DNA of 5,986 nucleotides from JADGHX01 sp040255575. Lineage in GTDB: Bacteria > Pseudomonadota > Gammaproteobacteria > Steroidobacterales > Steroidobacteraceae. The stretch is from the NCBI GenBank assembly GCA_040255575.1, contig JBDZVF010000393.1, positions 1 to 5,986 on the forward strand. Reading direction: 5' to 3'. The notes under the pieces were generated by a model. That model saw nothing but the letters and a program-made list of their open reading frames with translations. It made no database searches and was not told the DNA's origin. The translations under genes were made by a program, and so were the position numbers. Numbering within the stretch: position 1 is the stretch's first letter; the number at the start of each line of letters is the position of its first letter. Shown here one piece after another: positions 1 to 5,448 of this stretch.

Positions 1-769
1 CCGCCCGCATGCGACGACCGCTATCGATGAGCAGCAGCACGCATTGATCGCGCTCGTCCTGGAACTCGCGGATCACGGGCTTGCCCATGCGAAGCGTCGC
101 CTTCCAGTCGATGTGCCGCACCGGATCCCCGTACCGGTATTCCGACAGCTGCTTGAAGTCCGTTCCTTCACCGCGCTGCTGATAGGTCTTGATGCCAATC
201 TCCTGCAGCCGTCGGTCGCCGGCGAGCCACGCGTAACGGGCGACCTGCTGGAAATCCGGGAAGACGCGCCGTTCCTGACGCTGGCCGAGCCGTTCGAGCA
301 GCTCACAAAAGCCAAGGCGCGAGCGCACACGCACGTCCCCGGGCTCGAAGGTGACTTCACCTCGCCGCGTGGGCGTCACGGTGTACTGAACTTCCACTTC
401 CTTGCCGCCGAGAACGTCCATTGCCCTTGGCATCCCGTCGGCAAGCAAGCTCGGGTCCGAATGGTCGTACACGATGCAGCGCCAATCGAGCGCGCCTTCC
501 GCTCGCAGCACGACGCTTACTGGCTTCGATATGCCTACCGCGAACGCCGGTGGCAGCTTCCGAATCATCTGTACGTTGGATTGCCGCCATGCCGACCGCG
601 TGGAGAAGAAGTCTGCTGCCCCGACGATCATCAGAAGGAGCACCGCGGCCGCACTGAGCTGCGCCACCACAGGAAGTGCCACACCCAGCACGAGCGCGGC
701 AAGCCCCGCGGCGGCAGCAATGGCCACCAGCATCAGGGTGACGCGACCTGGAATGACGCGGATTCTCAC
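1..769 (-). CDS. DUF58 family protein (vWA-like), 3' end cut by window edge
   Basis: I translated this frame by hand; it stays open from a GTG at 769 to the left edge, giving 256 residues without a stop. Two hydrophobic segments (about residues 10-32 and 34-52) form an N-terminal membrane hairpin. The rest should be cytoplasmic. The DUF58 (PF01882) signature is clear: GEGTDFKQLSEYRYGDPVR at about 200-218, then HIDWKAT (219-225), REFQDER (234-240) and LLLIDSGRR (245-253). The last is the first strand and metal-site loop of a vWA-like fold, but it reads D-x-G-x-R instead of the metal-binding D-x-S-x-S. DUF58 proteins are commonly encoded next to MoxR ATPases and are presumed partners or adaptors; the biochemical role is unknown. 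The gene begins 14 bases after the MoxR stop. The start is the least certain in the window: the purine-rich GGGAG ends only 2 bases before the GTG, and an in-frame ATG at 733-731 (codon 13) is the alternative. I prefer the GTG because the basic N-terminus MRIRVIPGR suits this family. The C-terminal part of the protein is not visible. Confidence 0.93.
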   Translation of the reverse strand, partial: MRIRVIPGRVTLMLVAIAAAAGLAALVLGVALPVVAQLSAAAVLLLMIVGAADFFSTRSAWRQSNVQMIRKLPPAFAVGISKPVSVVLRAEGALDWRCIVYDHSDPSLLADGMPRAMDVLGGKEVEVQYTVTPTRRGEVTFEPGDVRVRSRLGFCELLERLGQRQERRVFPDFQQVARYAWLAGDRRLQEIGIKTYQQRGEGTDFKQLSEYRYGDPVRHIDWKATLRMGKPVIREFQDERDQCVLLLIDSGRRMRA

Positions 770-771
770 GG

Positions 772-776
772 CTCCC
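772..776 (-). promoter_or_regulatory. Possible ribosome binding site of the DUF58 gene (unusually close)
   Basis: On the minus strand this reads GGGAG and lies in the 14-base gap after the MoxR stop codon. Only two bases separate it from the GTG at 769-767, shorter than the usual 5-9. Either initiation depends on coupling to the upstream ATPase gene, or the true start is the ATG at 733. Confidence 0.4.
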
Positions 777-783
777 GCACGTC

Positions 784-1758
784 TCACATTCGGGGCGCGG
801 CGGTCGTTTCGATGATGCCTGCGAGCAATTCGTTCGGCTTGCGCCCTTCGAGCAGCGCGTCCGGCGCAAGCGCGATGCGATGGCGCAGGCACGGCAGGGC
901 GACCTTCTTGATGTCGTCCGGGGTCACGTAATTACGCCCGTCCATCAAGGCGACGGCGCGGGCGCCCCGCACGAGTGAGATGGCGCCGCGCGAGCCGGCC
1001 CCCAGCGCGAGCCCGGCGGTCTCGCGAGTGGCACGTACGATGCGCACCGCGTAATCCACCACCTGCTCGTCCACGCGCTGATGTCCGGCGATCTGCTGGA
1101 TGCTCAAGATCGCGCGCTCGTTCAACACCGGCTTCACTTCCGACAACGGCAACTCATTGCCTGCCTGATTCGACGTCGAGCGAATCACGACCGCCACCTC
1201 ACCCGAAAGCTCCGGATACCCGATCTCGACCTTGAACAGGAAGCGATCGAGCTGCGCCTCCGGCAGCGGATAAGTGCCCTCGCTCTCAATGGGGTTCTGC
1301 GTGGCCAGCACCATGAAAGGCTTTGGCAGCGTCAGCGTCTTGCCTTCCAGGGTAACTTGATACTCCTGCATCACTTCGAGCAGCGCGCTCTGGGTTTTGG
1401 CGGGCGCGCGATTGATCTCGTCCGCGAGCAGCAGGTGCGTGAACACCGGGCCCTGCACCACCCGCAGCTCGCGCGTGTTCGGATCGAGCACGGCGTGGCC
1501 CGTGATGTCGGAAGGCATGAGGTCCGGGGTGAACTGCACACGTCCGTGGGTCAATGACAGGGCCTGTGCCAGCGCGCGCACGAGCAGCGTCTTGCCGAGA
1601 CCCGGCACGCCCTCGATCAGCACGTGCCCCGAGGCCACGAGCGCAACCAGCACCTGCTCGATCACAGCGTCCTGTCCCACCATCGCCTGGCCGATGGCGC
1701 TCTTCAGACGCTGTAGCAGCTCAGCGGCCTTGGTGATCGTGTTCGATTCGATTTCCAT
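784..1758 (-). CDS. MoxR-family AAA+ ATPase
   Basis: This 324-residue protein is a full-length MoxR ATPase (AAA_3 core plus AAA_lid_2). Visible motifs are Walker A GVPGLGKT (50-57), the pre-Walker segment VGQDAVIEQV (27-36), RVQFTPDLMPSDITG (73-87), Walker B LLLADEINR (109-117), sensor 1 ATQNP (152-156), the arginine-finger region QLDRF (169-173), and the lid segment GAGSRGA (253-259) followed by YVTPDDI (277-283). All catalytic residues expected for ATP hydrolysis are present. Members of this family act as cytoplasmic chaperones that remodel or mature a partner complex, usually with a vWA protein (RavA-ViaA, NorQ-NorD). The DUF58 gene 14 bases downstream is the obvious partner. The ATG at 1758 is chosen because MEIESNT begins the ATPase homology at the right distance and has a good GAAAGGG ribosome site. 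The same frame stays open far upstream, but that extension overlaps the DUF4350 gene and has Arg/Ala/Gly-rich shadow composition. The substrate cannot be read from the sequence. Confidence 0.97.
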   Translation of the reverse strand: MEIESNTITKAAELLQRLKSAIGQAMVGQDAVIEQVLVALVASGHVLIEGVPGLGKTLLVRALAQALSLTHGRVQFTPDLMPSDITGHAVLDPNTRELRVVQGPVFTHLLLADEINRAPAKTQSALLEVMQEYQVTLEGKTLTLPKPFMVLATQNPIESEGTYPLPEAQLDRFLFKVEIGYPELSGEVAVVIRSTSNQAGNELPLSEVKPVLNERAILSIQQIAGHQRVDEQVVDYAVRIVRATRETAGLALGAGSRGAISLVRGARAVALMDGRNYVTPDDIKKVALPCLRHRIALAPDALLEGRKPNELLAGIIETTAAPRM

Positions 1759-1764
1759 GTACGA

Positions 1765-1771
1765 CCCTTTC
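1765..1771 (-). promoter_or_regulatory. Ribosome binding site fixing the MoxR ATPase start
   Basis: The minus strand reads GAAAGGG, six bases upstream of the ATG at 1758 and just after the DUF4350 stop codon at 1775-1773. It decides between this ATG and the much longer open frame that runs upstream through the DUF4350 gene. Confidence 0.7.
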
Positions 1772-1772
1772 T

Positions 1773-2939
1773 TCAGATTCTGCCGTGCTTCTCGCCCAGA
1801 AGCCTGCGCCTCACCGACTCGATGAGCGCGATGGCCTGCCGCAGCTCGTGCGCTCGCCACGCGCCGCCGTGATTGACCGCTGGCCCGAGCGTAGACGCTT
1901 CGGTGCCAGTGAGCCGTGCGATGGCGTCGATGCGCTCGCTCGTCGAAAGGCGAGAATAGGCGCCGATGCGCCGTCCGGCCGCCTCGTTCAGAGCGCGCAC
2001 CGCGGCGGCATGCAACGCCTTGCCGCCGCCAAAACGAATGACGAAGAGGCCCGTGCCCCGAATCTGTTCCGCGAGCGAGCGGCGTGCCCGATCGGGTTGC
2101 GCGACGAGCGGGCCGAAGCGCACGCTGTTCCGCCACAGCGCGAGCGCGATGAGCGCGAGGCCCAGCAGCACCACGGGCCAGCCGAGCAGCCACATGAGCG
2201 CCAGCATCGAGGGATGCTCTTCTTCGGAAAGAAAGTGCACTTCGTCGTTCTTGCGAAGCTGCACGGCGGCGACCAGCAGCGCCGCGTTGTCGCCTTCCAG
2301 GATCTGGCGAAAGTGGAACGGCACGCCGTTGACCACCGTCACGCTGCCCTTGCCGAGGTTCACGCGCAGCACCTGGTTGCCGAGCTCGTCTTTCAGGGCC
2401 CAGGCAACAGGCCGGGTCGTGACGAGATGAGTGCCGTCTTCGGCCGCACACAATCGGAAGGAACGCGATGCCTCGCCGCGCAGGACGCGGCATTCCCGCC
2501 GCAGCATCGAGCGACGATCGTTCCGCTCCTCCTCGGATTCCTCGTCTTCCTCCTTGGGCGTGGGCATGTGATGACTGATGCCGCTCCAGCGCTCGAACGC
2601 TTCGCTGCCGCCCACGAGCGTGCGATCGACTACGAGACGCCCGCCGGACTCGACCCACTGCTCCATGCGTGAGCGGCGGGCTTTGACCAGCGTCCAGTGC
2701 CACGAGGACAAGACGATCGCCGCGTCGGGCGGAACCTGGCGCACAAAGCGATCCCATGAGGATTTCGCGCCCAGCTGCTCGACCAGATGCTGCGCGCCGT
2801 AGAACGGGTTGCGCGCAGCTTCATTCTGCGGGGGTGCCGGGATCGTTGCCTTGTCCCAATACGTGTTGATGGCGATCCAGTACACCAGCAACCCGGCAAC
2901 AACGAACACGATGAGTCGGACAATCAGTCGGCGGCTCAC
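1773..2939 (-). CDS. DUF4350 domain membrane protein
   Basis: This 388-residue protein has an N-terminal membrane anchor (about 5-25) and a second span at about 247-270. The DUF4350 (PF14258) region lies between them, from ARNPFYGAQHLVEQLG (42-57) through the alternating pattern IVLSSW (74-79) and MEQWVESGGRLVVDR (91-105). The segment after the second span contains RFGPLV (274-279), a motif I associate with this family, and ends in a roughly 110-residue basic, helical tail. The likely topology is domain in the periplasm and tail in the cytoplasm. DUF4350 resembles the glutamine amidotransferase-like fold of sugar or ABC-associated proteins, but I see no catalytic triad and its function is unknown. 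The family recurs beside MoxR, DUF58 and DUF4129 genes. It starts with GTG, overlapping the preceding stop as GTGA, with GGGAG seven bases upstream. Odd point: a strongly acidic stretch KEEDEESEEE at 128-137 interrupts the domain. Confidence 0.86.
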   Translation of the reverse strand: MSRRLIVRLIVFVVAGLLVYWIAINTYWDKATIPAPPQNEAARNPFYGAQHLVEQLGAKSSWDRFVRQVPPDAAIVLSSWHWTLVKARRSRMEQWVESGGRLVVDRTLVGGSEAFERWSGISHHMPTPKEEDEESEEERNDRRSMLRRECRVLRGEASRSFRLCAAEDGTHLVTTRPVAWALKDELGNQVLRVNLGKGSVTVVNGVPFHFRQILEGDNAALLVAAVQLRKNDEVHFLSEEEHPSMLALMWLLGWPVVLLGLALIALALWRNSVRFGPLVAQPDRARRSLAEQIRGTGLFVIRFGGGKALHAAAVRALNEAAGRRIGAYSRLSTSERIDAIARLTGTEASTLGPAVNHGGAWRAHELRQAIALIESVRRRLLGEKHGRI

Positions 2940-3757
2940 GCGTTGGCTCCCGCTGGTGCCGCGCCACCTGAAGCGGCGGCACCCGCCTCCGGCTGGTCGA
3001 GTGCGCTCGCGAATCCGGCGCAGAGCGCATGAACGGACTCCGTTGGCACACTCTCTCCGCCATACACTGCTCGCTGCCAGAGCCGAACCAGGCTCGCGAC
3101 GTAGACCTTGCGCTCTTCATCCTTCAAATGACTGTTTGCGAGCGACAGACAATCGCCCTCTGTGCTCGAATCCTTGATCGGCACCTGATGGACGTGCACG
3201 AGCCTCGACAAAAGGCCGCGGTAGAGCAGCGCGAGCGCGGGACGATGCTCGCCCTCATCCCAGAGCTGGCGGGCCGCTGCGCCAATCTCGGGCGGCAGAC
3301 TTTCCGGTCGTATATCCAGATCTCGCACGAAGCTCGGCGCAGTACTGCGGCCATATATGCGAGGCGTGGACCAGCTGCGCACCATCCTCCACAGGTAGAC
3401 GAGCAGCAGGCCCACCAGCACAGCCAGCACACCCCAGAAGAGAAAGCGCCCCGTCTCCGACAGCCACGCGAACATCTCCGCCAGCCACGCGAGCACCTCT
3501 TTGATCCACTTCAACCAGCTGCGGTCACCCCTTTCCGCCTCCGGCTTCTTTACCGCCCACTTCAGCGTGCGGATCGTGCGCTCGCGCGCCAGGTTCGGGT
3601 CCTTCTTCAGCTCCTGGATCGCCGCATTGATTTCCTCGCGCGTGAACGCTCCCGTTGCCGGATCGGCGGTCCGCTGCGCCTCCTGCGCGCCACAAGTGAG
3701 CGCGGCAATGCAAATCACCGCGAGCGCGGCCCGCCACCTACTGCTGCGCGAACGCAC
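2936..3757 (-). CDS. DUF4129 domain protein, signal peptide plus one membrane span
   Basis: The product is 273 residues long. It begins with a basic N-terminus and hydrophobic core (residues 7-22), probably a signal peptide cleaved near residue 24; the cysteine at 22 (ALTC) is a poor lipobox. Residues 25-102 should be periplasmic, and include a tryptophan-rich helix at 81-98. A membrane span (103-123) is followed by WRMVR, a positive-inside cue. The cytoplasmic part carries the DUF4129 (PF13559) pattern: an Arg-Gln-Leu-Trp helix (163-166), ALALLYRGLLSRLVH (174-188) and TEGDCL (199-204). DUF4129 is best known as the C-terminal domain of transglutaminase-like membrane proteins (TgpA type) in MoxR-DUF58 operons; here it stands alone with no transglutaminase domain. 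The start is GTG with AGGAG seven bases upstream, giving a 20-base overlap with the previous gene. The Ala/Gly/Pro-rich last 20 residues look like a disordered tail. Function is unknown. Confidence 0.87.
   Translation of the reverse strand: MRSRSSRWRAALAVICIAALTCGAQEAQRTADPATGAFTREEINAAIQELKKDPNLARERTIRTLKWAVKKPEAERGDRSWLKWIKEVLAWLAEMFAWLSETGRFLFWGVLAVLVGLLLVYLWRMVRSWSTPRIYGRSTAPSFVRDLDIRPESLPPEIGAAARQLWDEGEHRPALALLYRGLLSRLVHVHQVPIKDSSTEGDCLSLANSHLKDEERKVYVASLVRLWQRAVYGGESVPTESVHALCAGFASALDQPEAGAAASGGAAPAGANA
2947..2951 (-). promoter_or_regulatory. Ribosome binding site of the DUF4350 gene
   Basis: The minus strand reads GGGAG, seven bases upstream of the GTG at 2939, inside the last codons of the DUF4129 gene. 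It supports the GTGA-overlap start. Confidence 0.6.
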
Positions 3758-4475
3758 GACGAAACTCCTGCTCGATGTCCCACGCTTCCAGCTGGGCGCG
3801 GCGCGTGAGATACATCGCGAACCCGGACGCGACGTAGAACGGCTCCAGGAACATCACCGCGATGGCAGTGGCCCCTGCGAAGATCAGCGCATGGAGCGGC
3901 TCGCCCTGCGAACTCAGGATCTCCAACAGGTTCGGCGCCTGCCCACGCGGGGCGAACCAGTAGAGCAGTGACGCAATCGCAATCGTGAGACTGAGCTCGC
4001 AAAGCTTGTAGACGAACGTCATCAGCGCCGCCGAAACCGAGTACCTGCGGCGGATCTGCGCAATGCGCCGGCGGAACTGCCCCAGGCGCAATCCTTCAAG
4101 CTGATACACAGGTTGCGTGAAGGAACGCCAGGGCGACAGCAGCCGCCACGTGAGTGTGATGAGAAGCTGGCTCCACCACACCTGTCGCTGGGCGCTCCAT
4201 AAATCGGAGAGCGTCGTGCGCTGGCCGAAGGCGGCACGCGATAGCACGAACAAGATGGTTCGATCGAGCCATGGCTTGAGCCAATACACCGAGACGAAAG
4301 GCAGCCAGAACGCGATCTCGACCGAGCACATACAGAGCACGTACACCGGAATCGCGACCGCGAGATAGCACTGGTACACGTCACGCGCGGCGCTCTGGCA
4401 CAAGCGCACGCCCAGATCTGCCGCTTCGAACGGCGTGCGCGGCCTCAGCCTCAGCGCCAGGGCATCAATTTGCAC
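3738..4475 (-). CDS. Uncharacterised multi-pass inner-membrane protein
   Basis: I do not recognise a named domain in this 245-residue protein. The N-terminus LRLRPRTPFEAADLGVRLCQ (8-27) looks like a cytoplasmic amphipathic helix. Hydrophobic segments follow at about 36-66 (probably two short spans), 101-114 (a weak, Trp-rich segment), 147-174 and 195-222. A basic loop GQFRRRIAQIRRR (132-144) should be cytoplasmic. The C-terminus FLEPFYVASGFAMYL (209-223), then RRAQLEAWDIEQEFRR (225-240), is compact and looks conserved: a membrane span followed by a charged cytoplasmic helix. From memory the same ending occurs in proteins at this position in related MoxR clusters, but I could not search. The GTG start gives an 11-base overlap with the SpoIIM-like gene; AGGG five bases upstream is a modest ribosome site, and the good match between N-terminus and helix supports it. 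Its place between a SpoIIM-like and a DUF4129 protein suggests it is part of the same membrane assembly, which is inference. Confidence 0.86.
   Translation of the reverse strand: MQIDALALRLRPRTPFEAADLGVRLCQSAARDVYQCYLAVAIPVYVLCMCSVEIAFWLPFVSVYWLKPWLDRTILFVLSRAAFGQRTTLSDLWSAQRQVWWSQLLITLTWRLLSPWRSFTQPVYQLEGLRLGQFRRRIAQIRRRYSVSAALMTFVYKLCELSLTIAIASLLYWFAPRGQAPNLLEILSSQGEPLHALIFAGATAIAVMFLEPFYVASGFAMYLTRRAQLEAWDIEQEFRRAFAQQ
3765..3769 (-). promoter_or_regulatory. Ribosome binding site fixing the DUF4129 start
   Basis: The minus strand reads AGGAG, seven bases upstream of the GTG at 3757, within the end of the upstream membrane-protein gene. It is the best Shine-Dalgarno match in the window. It supports the GTG start that keeps the signal peptide, rather than a later GTG at codon 14 that would destroy it. 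Confidence 0.7.
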
Positions 4476-5448
4476 GGCGGCCCTGGAACACGAAGTAGCA
4501 GATCACGCCAACCCAGCACGCAGCTGCCACACTGTATTTCACGATGTGGGGCAGCCAGCGGGCCGAAGACCAGAAAGCTTCGATCGCTGCGGCAATGAGC
4601 AGCATCACCGCAAACCCATAGACGATCACAATCGATTCGCGTGCCGCCGTGACGAGCGCCTGCACGCGCGTCTGCCGCTTCGGCGCAAGAACGGCGTGGC
4701 CGATGCGAAGCCCCGCGGCGCCGGATAGAACGATGGCCGTCAGCTCGAAAGCCGCATGCGTCACGACGAATGAGAAGAACGTGGAGGCGAGGCCCAGCTC
4801 GGTGAGATAGCCCCCGACGGCGCCCCCCAGCGCGCCATTGAACGCCAGGAAGAACAGGCTGCCGAGCCCGGCGAACAGCCCGCCCGCGAAGCATTGGAAC
4901 GCAACAGTGACGTTGTTGCGGATATAGAAGCCGAACATCGCCCAGTCCGTGTCCGCCGTTCGCAGGCGGCCGATGGATTCGGCATTCGGCGAATACATCT
5001 GCTCGAAGTTCGACGCCGTGCTCGCATCGACCACGGAAAGAATCAGCTCGGGCCGCGAGTACACCAGCAGCCCGATGAGGATCGTCGGCAGCACGAACAC
5101 CGCAGTCGCAATCCAGACGTACGTCGCGTGCGCCCGCACGGCGCGCGGGAAGTCGGCCGCGAAGAACTGGGTGATGCGCGACATGCCGAGGCCGCGATGC
5201 TGATAGATAACCTGATGGGCCTCGCCGGTGAGGCGATCCAGCCGATCCTGGATGTAGGCGGGATACGCACGCGCCCGCGCGAGCGCCAGATGCTCACAAG
5301 CCCTGCGATACAGCTCCGCGAGGCGCTCGCCATCGATCGGCTTCTCCTCTCCCTTCTTCCCCGTGCGACCGCGCAGGATCGCGTCGAGCTGCCTTTCCAG
5401 CTCCGCCCATCCGTCCTGGTACATCTGCTCGAACTGCAGGGGCGTCAT
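4465..5448 (-). CDS. SpoIIM-like (DUF95 family) multi-pass membrane protein
   Basis: This 327-residue protein belongs to the SpoIIM/DUF95 family (PF01944). About 105 cytoplasmic, helical and basic residues precede the first span (108-130). Further spans lie at about 180-200, 202-216, 222-248, 270-292 and 303-321. Family signatures are YIRNNVTVAFQCFAGGL (175-191), the glycine-rich FNGALGGAVGGYL (203-215), and HAAFELTAIVLSGAAGLRIG (231-250), which corresponds to the family's H-G-x-x-E motif with Ala in place of Gly. In Bacillus, SpoIIM anchors the SpoIID and SpoIIP peptidoglycan hydrolases during engulfment. Homologues are widespread in bacteria that do not sporulate, where the role is unknown, and they often sit beside RDD and MoxR genes as here. 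The ATG start overlaps the RDD stop codon as ATGA, and a GGCAGG five bases upstream serves as ribosome site. A function in sporulation is not implied. Confidence 0.94.
   Translation of the reverse strand: MTPLQFEQMYQDGWAELERQLDAILRGRTGKKGEEKPIDGERLAELYRRACEHLALARARAYPAYIQDRLDRLTGEAHQVIYQHRGLGMSRITQFFAADFPRAVRAHATYVWIATAVFVLPTILIGLLVYSRPELILSVVDASTASNFEQMYSPNAESIGRLRTADTDWAMFGFYIRNNVTVAFQCFAGGLFAGLGSLFFLAFNGALGGAVGGYLTELGLASTFFSFVVTHAAFELTAIVLSGAAGLRIGHAVLAPKRQTRVQALVTAARESIVIVYGFAVMLLIAAAIEAFWSSARWLPHIVKYSVAAACWVGVICYFVFQGRRAN

Noticed and set aside
357..869. 170-codon minus-strand open frame overlapping the DUF58 gene
   Set aside because: It is a shifted frame of the DUF58/MoxR coding region, rich in Arg, Ser and Cys. 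The frame starting at 769 carries the DUF58 motifs instead.
44..931. 295-codon plus-strand open frame opposite DUF58 and MoxR
   Set aside because: It is antisense to two genes with strong motifs, has low-complexity His/Arg composition, and shows no recognisable domain. GC-rich DNA commonly leaves such frames open.
1759..1772. Promoter or terminator in the gaps before the MoxR and DUF58 genes
   Set aside because: Each gap is only 14 bases and holds little beyond the ribosome site. No hairpin with a T-run and no -35/-10 pair is visible.
1785..2672. 295-codon plus-strand open frame opposite the DUF4350 gene
   Set aside because: Composition is that of an antisense shadow (Arg, Ala, His, Gln) and it lies entirely across a gene with clear membrane spans and domain pattern.
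1759..2757. In-frame upstream extension of the MoxR ATPase reading frame by 333 codons
   Set aside because: The stretch overlaps the DUF4350 gene in another frame, is rich in Arg, Ala, Gly and His with no domain pattern, and the ATPase has its own ATG and ribosome site at 1758.
3690..3695. Lipoprotein cleavage site at Cys22 of the DUF4129 protein
   Set aside because: The residues before the cysteine (A-L-T) do not fit the lipobox, which needs Gly, Ala or Ser just before Cys. An ordinary signal peptide is more likely.
3029..3808. 259-codon plus-strand open frame opposite the DUF4129 gene
   Set aside because: Repetitive Arg/Gln/His/Leu composition, no domain, fully antisense to a gene with a good ribosome site and signal peptide.
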